DNA of 64,000 nucleotides from Parastagonospora avenae f. sp. tritici 18332-5 (Eukaryota; Ascomycota; Dothideomycetes; Pleosporales; Phaeosphaeriaceae), in the NCBI GenBank assembly GCA_022559985.1, contig JAFJTR010000012.1:62001-126000 (forward strand), written 5' to 3'. Below are positions 48,172-59,456 of the stretch, piece after piece. Position 1 is the stretch's first letter, and each line of letters opens with the position of its first letter. The position numbers and the translations under genes were made by a program. The notes beneath the pieces are model-generated. The model searched no databases. It was not told the origin of the DNA and worked only from the letters and a program-made list of their open reading frames with translations.

Positions 48172-50346
48172 ATGGAACCGTCAGCCCGCGACATTAGATC
48201 GGATCTCTGCGGCTCAAGGGGTTTCTTTGATTGCAGCCGGTACCTGCAGCAACTCGTCCATGATTCAATGAAGCATTCGCAAGCGCATCCTCCCGCGGCG
48301 GAAACCCCTGATACTAGTTTGGGCTCCGCAGAAACCTTGCTTCTTCTGGCCGTCGCAGATCCAACCATACAAAGCGCATCAGGTGGACCTGGCACGTCCA
48401 GCATGACTTCAGCGGACGACGGTACACCTAGCGACTCCGCTATTTCGCGCTGGCTAGCAGCACAGAACAACGCGCCGCCTGCACCGCTCCTGAGTCCCGG
48501 GAATGAGTTCCCGTTGCGCACACTGCCATCGCTCCCTTCAGACAGCTCCCTGTCCGACGTAGACAGCGAGGACGGTGCCCCCGTCGCCCGCCCTGGAAAC
48601 ATTGCCAAGCTCATCCACCCCAAAGTGCCATCGATTATGGAGAACGAGCCCGCTGCACTGAACCACGCCCGCAGAAGATCGTCCTCGCTCGCCGGTGCCT
48701 CGGTGCCGCCCAAGACAGAACAGAAGAAACACAGGAGACGGCCGTCGGAGCACATTGCCGAGGAAGGCGAAGAGGAGTGCTCGTCGGATGCAGACTGCTC
48801 AGACTCGGATTCGCGAAGTGACAGCACCGACTTTGAGCTCGACGACATGAGCGCCGACGGACTCGAGGACGACGAAGAGACGGGGCTGACCAAGAGGGAT
48901 AGGCGGAGGAGACGGCGGAGAAAGAGGCGGAACACACTGCTGGACCAGCGCATCGTGCCGACGACAGACACGTACACCAAGGAGGAGAAGAAGCTGGCCG
49001 ACCAGAATCTGCTCCGGTCGATGCTGATCAACGGCGTGTTGATAGCGCTATGGTGCGTCCCTTTGCAACGCCGCACGTGAGGTAGTAGCTAACAACACAG
49101 GTATCTCTTCTCCATCTCGATATCTGTCTACAACAAGTGGATGTTCAAGGAGGCCAAGGAGGGCGGCGAGGCGACGAACATCTTCCCCTTCCCGCTCTTC
49201 ACGACATGTCTGCACATGATTGTCCAGTTCTCGCTGGCGTCACTCGTCCTGTTCTGCATACCCTCCCTCCGACCGCGACACGACTCCCTCAACCCCCACG
49301 CACCGGGCGCCCGTGTCGAGCCCGTAGACCCCAAAAAGCCGCTCATGACCAAGTGGTTCTACTTTAGCAGGATTGGGCCGTGTGGTGCAGCGACGGGCAT
49401 GGACATTGGACTGGGCAACACGAGCTTGAAGTTCATCTCGTTGACCTTTTTCAGTACGTCATAGTGTTTATGAATTGTTGGAGCATAGCTAACATCACCA
49501 GCAATGTGCAAGTCATCCGCGCTCGGCTTCGTCCTCATATTTGCGTTCCTCTTCCGCCTCGAGCAACCATCCTGGCGTCTTGTATTTATCATATCCATAA
49601 TGACCGTCGGTGTGATCATGATGGTCGCTGGCGAAACGGCCTTCCACGCGCTCGGCTTTATCCTTGTCATGGCCTCGGCATGCTCGTCTGGCTTCAGATG
49701 GTCGCTGACCCAGATCCTCCTCCTGCGCAACCCAGCGACCGCGAACCCGTTCTCTTCGATATTCTTCCTCGCGCCCGTCATGTTCGCCAGCTTGATCGTC
49801 CTCGCGGTACCCGTCGAAGGCTTCCCTGCGCTCAGAGAGGGTCTCACCCGTCTCTTTGAAATGAAAGGCACAGGCCTCGGCATCGGCATCCTCATTTTCC
49901 CCGGCGTCCTCGCCTTTCTCATGACATCATCCGAGTTCGCTCTGCTGAAGCGCACCTCGGTCGTCACACTTAGCATCTGCGGCATTTTCAAGGAAGTCGT
50001 CACCATCGGCACAGCGAACCTCGTTTTCGACGATCCTCTCACGCCCGTCAACATTAGCGGTCTTGTCGTTACTATTGGAAGCATTGCAGCATACAATTAT
50101 ATGAAGATTAAGAAGATGAGAGAAGAGGCGCGTATGAATGCACATCTGCAGAATCAGGAGAATTACGCGCCGGTCAATATGGTGGACCCGGACCGCGATC
50201 GCAGAGGAAGCATTGCGCAGCCTCCTACAGGTACGAGAAGTATCATCAGGAGCAGCTTACAGCTTGCGCCTGGTTTGGGTGGAGCAGCGGCGATTGACAG
50301 CCCGTCGAGAGCAAGCCCGATCAAGAGACCGGAGGACTTGGACTAA
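48172..50346 (+). CDS. Triose-phosphate/nucleotide-sugar transporter family protein (SLC35C2/Ymd8-like)
   Basis: Exons 48172-49052, 49101-49453 and 49502-50346, with 48-bp introns containing CTAAC branch sites; 692 residues from the first in-frame ATG. Other possible starts are 48268 and 48403; the last has an A at -3 and begins MTSADDGTPSDSAIS, and may be the true one. A hydrophilic N-terminus of about 290 residues is acidic, then strongly basic (RRRRRRKRRNTLLDQR). About ten membrane helices follow, with TPT-family phrases IYNKWMF-like VYNKWMF, GLGNTSLKFISLTF, CKSSALGFVLIFAF, GFRWSLTQILL and TLSICGIFKEV. Relatives sit in Golgi or ER membranes and exchange nucleotide sugars or phosphorylated sugars; the substrate here cannot be read from sequence. 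Confidence 0.88.
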
Positions 50347-50896
50347 GCAAAAAGACATGTACATTCAGACATTTTTTTCTGTGAGCTTACGCAGCGGGCA
50401 TATTGTGGCATCAGTGGCGTTTTCAGGGACCCGGGTAGAAGTGGGACATATACCCTTCATTAGTATATAAAGCATTCATATTTCTAGTACAAGCTCGCAT
50501 TTACATGTGCAGATCAGACGTTTGTGAATTTTGGCTGACAGACAATAGCTTGATCTAGTGGTGCATCTATACTCAGCCAATCATTCGCCCTGGAGAGAAC
50601 AATAGTGCACGCGGGCTAGACAACCACCAAGCGGCGATCTAAGCTGGACCGCAGACGTCAAGTGCACATGTCCTCCTGCACGTGCCAGGCAACTGCCACC
50701 TCTCCCCTCAGCCAGGCGAGACATTTGTGCTGAGTATATCTCCGACTCGTCTCATCGAGGCGCCGCGCACAGCCTCGTTTCGCATCAGCGCCGTGCGTTT
50801 TCCACCACAGTACATCCCCGAACCTCCGCGACCACATTGCTTGCATCGTTTCAACTTCCTTCGCTCATGCACTCTACCCTTTCTACCACCGTCGCC
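50347..50896. other. Intergenic, 550 bp
   Basis: 3' flank of the transporter gene and promoter of the FKBP-fusion gene. An in-frame ATG at 50867 precedes the chosen FKBP start by ten codons. Confidence 0.5.
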
Positions 50897-52442
50897 ATGC
50901 GGCTCCTCCTATCTCTCCCCCTCCTTCTCCCCGCCCTCGTCGCCGCTGCAGAACTCGGTGTCGAAACCACGCGTCCCGCCACCTGCACGCGCAAATCCCG
51001 CAATGGCGACAAGCTCTCCATGAACTACCGCGGCACGCTGCAGTCCGACGGCAGCCAGTTCGACTCGAGCTACGACCGCGGCACGCCGTTTACATTCAAG
51101 ATTGGTGCTGGGCAGGTGATTAAGGGCTGGGACCAGGGGCTGTTGGACATGTGTCCTGGGGAGGCGAGAACGTTGACGATTCCGCCGGGCCTGGGGTATG
51201 GGAAGTATGGGAGTGGGCCGATTCCGGGGGATGCTACGCTGAGTGAGTGTTTTGGTGGTTTTGGGTAGGGGGCATGAAGAGCTAATGTGAAGGCAGTTTT
51301 CGAGACGGAGTTGGTGGAGATTGTGGGTGTGAAGCCGGAGGTTCAACCTTCGCCCGGTGCAGCTCCGGCTACGACGCCGAGTGAAGAGGAGCCTGCCGCA
51401 TCACATGTGGTGGTTGAGCCGGCGACGAATGCGGTGCCGGTTGCCGAGACGACGCAGGGTTCTTTCGCGCAGAGCGGTCCTATGGATGAAGAGAAGGGGG
51501 ATGGAGAGTGCAATTTGCTTGGAGACTTTGCTTTGCTGGTACAAGGTGCGCTTGGTCTGCTTGCGGTTTCGTCGCTGGCCGTGAAGAGGTGGAGAGAGCA
51601 CCCGCGTCGACCGGTCAAGATTTGGTTCTTCGATGCGTCGAAGCAGGTCTTTGGCTCGGTTCTGCTGCATTTGGCAAATGTCCTCATGTCCATGCTGTCC
51701 TCGGGAAAGTTTGATGTGGCAGCGAAGACAAACCTTGCTGAGAGCGATGATGGCGATCAGCCAAACCCATGCTCATTCTACCTGCTCAACTTAGCCATCG
51801 ACGTAAGTTACACCCACGAGCATACTACTCGATCTTTGCTAACATATCCAGACAACGATTGGCATCCCCATCCTCGTACTCCTCCTCAAGGTCCTCCACC
51901 GCGGCGCCCTCCTCACCCCTCTCGCCAACCCACCCGAGTCCATTCGCTCAGGAAACTATGGCCACCCACCCCGCGCTACCTGGTGGCTCAAGCAATCCGT
52001 CATCTACTTCCTCGGCCTGCTCCTCATGAAGCTCTGCGTCCTCGCCATCTTTGCCTTCCTCCCCTGGATCGCATGGGTCGGCGACTGGGCCCTGCGCTGG
52101 ACCGAGGGTAACACAGCCGTTCAAATCACTTTCGTCATGTTTATTTTCCCGCTCATCATGAACGCTCTACAGTACTGGATCATCGACAACTTCATCAAGG
52201 ATGCGGAACATGGTGGCGAGGGCGGATATGAGGGTGTCGGCGAGGATGATGAGGAGAGCGATGATGAGTGGCTCGAGAGGCAGCAGAGAAGAAGAGAGCA
52301 GGGTATCGATGAGGAGGACGAGGATCTTGAGGTGGTTGCGGGTAAGCCGCTCAAAGAGGCAAATCCGACCCCGATCCCGACCAGTGATTATGACCCTGAC
52401 ACAGATGGTGCGGGTAGCAGTAGGGATGGCATCAAGAAGTAG
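50897..52442 (+). CDS. FKBP prolyl isomerase fused to a STIMATE/TMEM110-type membrane protein
   Basis: Exons 50897-51242, 51297-51802 and 51852-52442 (introns 54 and 49 bp) give one 480-residue frame. Start 50897 has a good GCC context; 50867 is an alternative. Part 1: signal peptide MRLLLSLPLLLPALVAAA and a full FKBP fold (about 25-140: LSMNYRGTL, FDSSYDRGTPFTFKIG, VIKGWDQGLLDMC, YGKYGSGPIP, IFETELVEI), as in ER FKBPs. Part 2: after a linker of about 35 residues, GECNLLG begins the STIMATE region, with RPVKIWFFDASKQVFGSV, SFYLLNLAID and TTIGIPILVLLLKVLHRG, several helices and an acidic cytosolic tail. Part 2 alone resembles the yeast vacuolar membrane protein YPL162C and animal STIMATE at ER-plasma membrane contacts. 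The joint lies inside exon 2 with no stop. Both activities being on one chain is read directly; the role is inferred. Confidence 0.82.
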
Positions 52443-52693
52443 AAAGGTGTAGACCTCAAGGAGTTTCCGTGTGGCATGGATGTGTAGATACATCTTGCCT
52501 GACGGACGATCATTATTCCAGTGTTGTTTAGATTGGATAGACATTCGCACCTCGTGCTTGTATAAACAATTTCACGTTACCATTCAAATAGCCCTGATCC
52601 GATGATTCATATGTGCGGAACGTAAAAGTCGTATTTTGAACGCCCAGTCATGAACCTATGCAACAGAAAAACAAGTCATCACTCAAAGCCCAC

Positions 52694-54349
52694 TCACAAC
52701 ATGGGCTTAATCTCCGCCGCCTCCTTGAACTCCGCCCCCGTCTTCGACCGCACCTCATCCACGGTCACCCCATCCGCAAGTTCAATCAGCGTCAACCCCT
52801 CCGTGAAATCGACATCAAACACACACTAATCAACTGTTAGCCAACATCATCCCACCCCCACCCACATCACATGAAGACTCACCAAATCCGTAATAATCCG
52901 ACTCACACACGCCTTGCCCGTCAACGGAAACTCGCACTGCTTCAGAATCTTCGGCCGCCCTTTCTTATCCGTATGCTCCATCGTAACCACCACCTTCGTC
53001 TTCTCGGGATTACTCACCAAATCCATCGCCCCACCAAAACCCTTGACTTTGCCCGGCAACATCCAATTCGCCAAATCGCCGCGCGCAGATACTTGCATGG
53101 CCCCGAGGATGGTTAGGTCGATCTTGCCCGCGCGGATCATCCCGAAGGATTCTTCAGACCCGAAGCATGAGGCGCCCGGCAGCAGAGTGACGGTTTCTTT
53201 GCCCGCGTTGATCAGGTCCGGGTCTTCGAGGCCGGCGGCGGGGTACGGGCCGAGCCCTAGGATGCCGTTCTCGGATTGCAGTTGGACTTCGACGGAGGAG
53301 GGGACGAAGGAGGGGGCGAGCATGGGCATGCCGATTCCCAGGTTAGCGTACATGCCATTCTTGAATTCCTTCGCCGCGCGCCGGACGATGCGCTCGCGCT
53401 TGGATGCGGCGTCGCCCTTGCCCAGATCAACAGCGGCATTGGGATCTTTTGCATTGACGACTTTCTCGATGTTCTTGGGCGTGCTGGATTGGATTACGCG
53501 GTCGACGTAGATGCCCGGGACGTGGACTGCGTTGGGCTCGATGGCGCCGACGTCGACGATGTGTTCGGCCTCGACGATTGTGACTTTTGCATTGCGCGCC
53601 ATGGCGCCGTTGAAGTTCTGCGCGCTGAAGCGGAATTGCACGTTTCCGAGGCGGTCGGCTTTGTAGGCTTTGATGAAGGCGTAGTCGCCCTTGATGCTTT
53701 CTTCCATGACATAGCTTTTACCCGCGAAGACCTTCACGTCCCGTGGCGTCGAGTATTGCGCGACGGAGCCGTCGCTGTTGTGTCGGAGGGCCAGCTCGCC
53801 GGTTTGCACGACGGTGCCGAAGGCAGCGGGTGTGTAGAAGGCGGGTATGCCTGCGCCGCCGGCGCGACAGCGTTCGGCGAGGGTGCCTTGGGGGGTGAGT
53901 TCGAGCTCGAGTTCGCCAGTGAGGTACATTTGCTCGAGGACTTTGTTCTCGCCGACGTAGGATGCGATCATCTTCTTGACTTGTTTGCTCTCGAGAAGGA
54001 GACCGAGGCCTCCGCCAACGATGCCGGCGTTGTTGGATACGGCAGTCAGGCCGGTGACGGACGGGTTGGATTTGACTGAGTTGATCAGGGTGTCTGGTAC
54101 ACCTGAGAGACCGAAGCCACCGCATAGGAGGGTGCTGTCAGATTGCATGTCCGCGATTGCGGCTTCAGCGCTGGGGAAGACTTTGTTGATTTCATTGCGA
54201 CGGAGTGATGAGGAGAAGTTTCGTGAGAGGTTGAGGTATGTCTGCAAATGTCAATCGCCATTCAATGTACAGAGTTAAAGCATATCGACCTTCGTTGTGC
54301 TTCGCGAAAAGGTGCGCGCGGTGCGGAACGTGTGGGATATCGACGGCAT
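52694..54349 (-). CDS. Succinyl-CoA:3-ketoacid CoA transferase, mitochondrial
   Basis: Minus-strand exons 54349-54290, 54241-52883 and 52825-52694; 516 residues, the normal SCOT length. The first 38 residues (MPSISHTFRTARTFSRSTTK and on) are rich in Arg/Ser and lack acids, as in a mitochondrial presequence. Both family I CoA-transferase halves are present in one chain: the A-like half with GGFGLSGVPDTLI and the B-like half with NLGIGMP and SENGILGLGP, in which Glu344 would form the CoA thioester. It moves CoA between succinyl-CoA and acetoacetate, or in fungi possibly acetate/other acids, in ketone-body and short-chain acid use. Intron 1 has a rare donor GTCGAT. Its 3' end faces that of the FKBP-fusion gene, 251 bp away. 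Confidence 0.95.
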
Positions 54350-55371
54350 CTCGGCGGTTGTTCAGTGATCCCTTTCCAAAAAAAAAGATACAAGAAGCTC
54401 AGTCAGGACAACTCAATCCCGCAGACACCCAAGAATTGCAAAAGAACGAGTGTTGCAACAACAGCGTGAATTGAAACATGGTCGCGGCACTCGGCTTGTT
54501 TATGGTGGGTTGCATCGGATGTTCGACCGTCAGGACGGAAGCGAGCCGTCTCTGCGGAATGTGGAGGAAACGCACGCGGAGAAGCGAACTCACGTGCTGG
54601 AAGCTGGGGTAAGTGGTGAGTCTTTATTGGTCAGAGGAGGCTGACTCAGGCAACTGACGGAATCATTTTCCTTGGTGCTCCGGCTCGCCATCGTTCCCCC
54701 ACAACTTCATGTTTCGCGGCAGGCATCGCGGCATCGTGTCTTGTCTGACGAGCGCTTTGACTACTTTGTGTTGTACACTCGGTTGACGATCTTCGTCCCA
54801 TGTCCGGTCGTGTAGGAATGCGGTCGGACTTTGTCGCAAGCTATACAAACCAGAGGGCCGTCTGCATTTCTGGTGACTTAAAGCAACATCAGACTTTGGA
54901 GAGTTGTATCTAACACGACACATGTGAATACACGTGGGCTATACATAGCTTCGATAATCCTATGGGACGAGACGTGTGAGGCGGTAGAGTCATTGTAGGA
55001 ACCGCAAAGTAAGGTATCACATTTATCATCCGTCACATTCATGGCCGTCGAGGCAAAAATTGAGGGCCATTCAGTCAGTATTTGGTTTTGAGTCGTTCAT
55101 CAGCGTCATGTTTGAACGCCCCAAAAGTCATAAATGGCTTCCAGGACTATGTCTGTTTCTTCAAACCTCACAGCTTCTATACACTTACACACTCCTTTGT
55201 TCTGAATTCCTGAAATCATTCTCGCATACCAAAGAACAAGTCATTCTCAAATCATATGTTTAGTCGTATAAAAGTATACCTACAAACGCCGCACACCACA
55301 ACATGTATTTATGGGTAGGCTACAGTCTCCGTCCTCTCTGCTATATGGCTATCACGCTTCCCAACCGTCAG
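54350..55371. other. Gene-poor stretch, 1.0 kb, start of the accessory-looking region
   Basis: SCOT promoter at the left, then no supported ORF. A 67-codon ORF at 55060-55263 has no recognisable features. A TATAAAAG element at 55267-55274 precedes the Bys1-like frame. Confidence 0.45.
55267..55274 (+). promoter_or_regulatory. Possible TATA box
   Basis: TATAAAAG about 105 bp before the first Ser/Thr-rich codons of the Bys1-like gene. The ATG at about 55302 is only 28 bp downstream of it, so if the box is used the first exon must start almost at that ATG. Confidence 0.35.
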
Positions 55372-56457
55372 TGGAGGTAGCGAATCCGCTTCTGCTGGAG
55401 TGGTGCTGACGTTGACTGTCTCGAGTTTCCCGCTCTTCTCGCCCGCAGTCCCAACTTCCACAAGTCCGCTGCCATCGATTCCGTCTGCTTCTCGGCCTTC
55501 TGTTCCCTCTGCATCCACAACACTGACAACAACCTCCGCAACAACTACTCAGAGCGTTGTCACTCAGTCACCGTTGGAACCGAAGCTGCCGGTGACTACA
55601 AGTGGTGCGTCACCCCCATCTCAAACAGCAGGTATCCCATCACCATCGACTCAAAACCATACCGAGGTGTTCTACCGGGTCCAGATCAGGGTTGTATATT
55701 CGGCAACGCTACAATCGTGAATCACTGCAAGAAGTCTTTGTACTTGTCACCTGTTGGTTCACACAAATTGGGAGGCTTTTGGGATGTCAAAAACACATTA
55801 ACGAGCTGGGGCACCGCACCAAAACAGGTTATACATCATATTCCAGCTGGAGAAACGTACACTGAATTCTTTCGGACTGTTTGTGCGACATACTTGAACA
55901 GTACGATACCTGAGTACTGCTGCCCCGAAGACAAACTCGGCGGCCAGGGCATATCCATGGAGATCTCAGCCGACGAGCATAACCTTACCAATATTATTCA
56001 ATTCGAATACGCGCTTATACAAAACCCAGCCCGTGGCGACACGTATCGGCGCTTGGACTACGACGTTTCGCTGCTGGACTGCGGCAATCAGGCCGTCTAC
56101 ACGCAAGAGTACAAGGTCTACATCCCGACAAGTTCCACATCAGGTGCTCCAGCAGCCACAAGTGTGGCGCATCCCGATGGGTATCGCGATGTATCCCAGC
56201 TTACCGATGTCAAGGCGACTAATGACGACCACACGCTCAAGGTCAAATACTGTCCGGGATATGAGGGTAGCCTCAATGTGACGTTTTCGAACGCCCCGAA
56301 CTCAACATGTCCACACTTAATTTGTAATGGTAAGCAAGTATGTAAAGACATATACACATTCGATAGGACACGAGAGGGTGATGCGACTAAGGCTTGTAAC
56401 GAGGGGTATCACGGCGACACGATTGTTCACCTCTGCGCTGGTTTGGCAGCAACGTAG
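55372..56457 (+). CDS. Bys1-like secreted protein with Ser/Thr-rich linker, 5' end unresolved
   Basis: The main exon 55690-56457 encodes about 255 residues beginning GCIFGNATIVNHCKKSLYLS, with later NIIQFEYALI and YDVSLLDCGN. These are the marks of the Bys1/thaumatin-like fungal family of secreted proteins. Upstream, 55372-55591 is open in another frame and codes a Ser/Thr/Pro-rich stretch, a common linker in this family. A 98-bp intron 55592-55689 (GTGACT..TCAG), phase 0, joins the two. No convincing signal-peptide exon was found: the linker frame meets a TAG at about 55322, and ATGs near 55255 or 55302 need extra splicing. The start is therefore left open, and loss of the true first exon is possible. 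Cysteines (at least ten in the main exon) suggest an extracellular protein. Confidence 0.55.
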
Positions 56458-57558
56458 GTCATCTTTCTGCTGGTGATCTGTAATCTTTTCGAATTTCAAT
56501 ATGCAGTTTTGTAGATTTTGGTCCTTCCTGCGAGCTCTTGGAAGTAGTTTATGGAGGCAATTTTGATGTAGCTTAAATCTATCCGTTTTTAATGATATAG
56601 TTTCCCTAAAGCTTTTAAGCAACCGCTGTGCCATTGACTCTCTTCCTTACGGGTCTTGACTGCCCAGTGCTAGGCCGGCCATGTATCCTACAAGGTCGAA
56701 GCAGAGCAACCTCACTATCTGTTGAGTCTCAGATAGTGACCGGTAATGATTGGACTCGAAAACTGACGACCTGGTGTAAGCCGCGTCTCAGCTCAAACAG
56801 CGGCAGCCGTCATACCGGTGAATCAAACGAGGCAAATTTGGTTTGAAGGGCGTTCATGCTCCTTGCATCGACGAAATTTGCTTACATTCCATGTGCATAC
56901 ATGTTCCCCACAAGTTTGTAAGCTGAGCAATGTGACTGGCCGTTGAACATCTTGCTCGCATTTTTGTCCACTCATTGAAGGACTTTGCATATGCTAAGCC
57001 CGTTGCAAGGCTCCGCATACATGGAGCTGCGCTTTTCACCCTAGAGCAGGCGTTGTACTTGTCACTAAATGACGAAAAGAGGCATTTAGGCTTCAATCGT
57101 GACCTGCAGGTGACCACTGTGCTCATATCATGCCATGCCTTACACTTTATCGCATGCAAATTAGCATAGCTACATGCTCGTAGGATCTCCATACCAGATT
57201 CTCTGGCGCAATCAGCCGGCTTGCAGAGTACATTAACATCGTCTCGCTTCTTACGAAACATGCCTTACTCAAGACAATTCATTCTTTCTGGGTTTAGAAC
57301 TATTATAGCAGATTCATTGGCTACGCCCGCTCCCATCGTTCCTATTTGCTTACAAAGCCCCTAAAAGAGCAAAATCGAGCAAGATCAAGAGTTTATACGT
57401 GCAAGATCAACGTCTTGTGGTGAAAATACATTCAGTCTCTGAAGTGATCCTCACATTGACCCCGATGTAGTACTCAGGCAAAACTATTTCGTTGTGGCTA
57501 TCTCAATATTTCGACAGACAATACAACAAATACTGTTACGAAAATTTGGGAGGGGAGA
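56458..57558. other. Intergenic, 1.1 kb
   Basis: Only short ORFs; the longest (minus, 57261-56854) has no recognisable domain. Nothing further is supported. Confidence 0.45.
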
Positions 57559-57959
57559 ATGTCTGAACGTTTCTCAGCCACACACTGCCACTTAGATGCA
57601 GCTTCACTGACCTTTTTAGTTACGACAGTACCTTCATCCGCACCAGAGTATTCACTCGCAGACGGAAACTGGTCTAAAGAAGTACTCTTCGGACTTCTGG
57701 GTTTAATACTCATTGTAGCGGTGCCATGTATCGGGGTGTTACTGAAGCTCTGTCTCTCTAGGTATGGGATTCCAAATTATAAACAGGCACCACTCGAAGG
57801 CATGCAGATATTCACACAATACTCTTGCATTTGCGAACTGACAAAGTGCCAGGCGATCAAGGTATCATAGATCATCGTCGGCAATCGCGGCGTGATCGAA
57901 GAGCAACTTTCACCCGAAGTCGAAGGAACATAGTCGTTGTTATGCGCAAGTGTCTGTGA
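57559..57959 (+). CDS. WSKE-family small membrane protein, copy A
   Basis: Not a family I recognise; it is defined here by comparison with two paralogues nearby. Exons 57559-57568, 57620-57799 and 57853-57959; 98 residues. Short Ser/Pro-rich N-terminus, then WSKEVLFGLLG leading into one hydrophobic helix that contains PCIG and ends KLCLSR, then a tail with HRRQSRRDRR and SRRNIVVVMRKCL. Both introns are in phase 1, as in copies B and C. Intron 1 (51 bp) has a weak donor GTTTCT. Intron 2 (53 bp) appears to start with GC rather than GT, with a CTGAC branch site and CCAG acceptor; without this splice the frame stops at about 57870 and loses the basic tail. By the positive-inside rule the tail should be cytosolic. 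Function unknown. Confidence 0.6.
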
Positions 57960-59073
57960 GCTGGGGGTAGCGCGAATGGAGTGTACATAAAATGAATCCA
58001 CCATGAGCTCTAGCTACGCTGCTTCTGCAGTTTAAATATACTAATTGATGAAGCTCCGGCCAGTATTTCCTCAACTGAAAAGTGAAATAATGATCAGAAG
58101 AAGGAATCATGCGGCACGCGATGGGGGCTGCGCAATTTGTCGCTGGTAAAGGAAAGAGGGGCTGCCACGTAACTTAGTCTAGGGCTCGGGCGAACGTCAA
58201 AGCCGATGCAGAGTGCATCTTGGCACTTTGCTGCCTACACTGTCGGAAGCTCGGAGTCAAGGAAAGAGATGCGCAAGCAGCGTCGGCATTATGGCGTGTG
58301 TTCCCATGCCTAAGTCGCTACCGGTAACTTAACGGGATGTCGCTCGCCCGAACAACAAGCACCATAACTCACAACGCCTCTGCCTTCTGCCTTGCAAGCG
58401 CATCTGGCCCTATCAGAAGATGTCCTCATAGAAATTCGCCGTTTAGAGCCTGCAAGGATAGTGTACTGATACCCAGGTAGGCATTTCGGTCGCCTTCGAT
58501 CCCTGCTGTAATTCATAACATGACACCGAACCACAATAGCGACCGTGGTCTCTCATAAGCATCTTAGAAAACAATGTTGATTATGAGAGCTTGCATTGCC
58601 GTCCTCCAATTACTCTCTGGTTTGCTGCGACAGGATTGGTGTGAACAGCAGCTTCACCGACTGGATGCGTAAGCTAGACTGCCACAATCGTTTGCAAAGA
58701 TTCCAAGTATAGCGACAAAGCGCGACGCAGCGTACTCGTGAGCACGCACCTGGGTCTTAATTCCGGAAGATCCGGGAAAAGCCACAAGTAAGCCGTCAAC
58801 ACTAGCTCTCTAATTCTCTAATTGCGTCAACTAGGACTAGCCTAGGTTCTTGTATCCTAATGCTCGCCATCGCTCGCCATCAGGTGCACGTATATAAGCA
58901 ACATAGTATCTCTGTAGATGTTGCAATGTTCAGAACCAACACTATATGCGAGTTCCAACGAAGCATTCACCTAATGCTGCTGCTTGTGGCACTGGATCAT
59001 ACGACATCATCACATGGGATATACACTGGCTGTCCGAAGCGCAAAGAGGAAGCAGACCAAGGCTGAAAACAAA
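57960..59073. other. Intergenic, 1.1 kb
   Basis: Separates copies A and B of the WSKE family. Contains a TATATAAG element at 58891-58898, about 180 bp before copy B, and a 68-codon ORF (58860-59066) with a short hydrophobic stretch but no other support. Confidence 0.45.
58891..58898 (+). promoter_or_regulatory. Possible TATA box of WSKE copy B
   Basis: TATATAAG, 176 bp before the proposed start codon at 59074. The distance allows a leader of about 145 bases. This is a motif match only. Confidence 0.3.
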
Positions 59074-59456
59074 ATGAGCCCAATCTACAGTCCGTGACTT
59101 ACAAAGCTCTTATTCAATATCTGCCGCTCACCGGTCATTTTAGCAAGAAGTGCAACCGAGCCAGGCACCCAGTGGTCAAAAGAAGCCTTGTTTGGACTAC
59201 TTGGTGTTCTCGCTGTCTTTCTTACTCCGTGTCTTGGACTCTTGCTCAGATTCGGCTATCTACGCTGGCGTAGATCTTGCAGCCTACCAAAGTCTCGACC
59301 TCGTAAGTGATCGCTACTTTCTGTCTTCCAAAGACTAACCACTTTCCAGAAAGTGGATTGCCGGCAAAGCCGACTCAATGCAGCTTTCGAAAGTGCAGAA
59401 GGTGGAGAGCCGGGCAAAAACGAAACAACAGTAAGACAATCATACTTGTTGTGTGA
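59074..59456 (+). CDS. WSKE-family small membrane protein, copy B
   Basis: Exons 59074-59089, 59144-59302 and 59350-59456; 93 residues. It starts MSPIYT, then GTQWSKEALFGLLG, one helix containing PCLG and ending LLLRFGYLRWRRS, and a tail with CSFRKCRRWRAGQKR and a last patch TIILVV. Intron 1 (54 bp, donor GTCCGT, acceptor TTTTAG) and intron 2 (47 bp, donor GTAAGT, acceptor TTCCAG with a CTAAC branch site) are both phase 1, matching copies A and C. Intron 2 has the best splice signals of the family and gives strong support for the third exon. Without splicing the frame ends at about 59338. No domain is known to me. Location in a membrane with the arginine-rich tail inside the cell is inferred. 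Confidence 0.65.
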
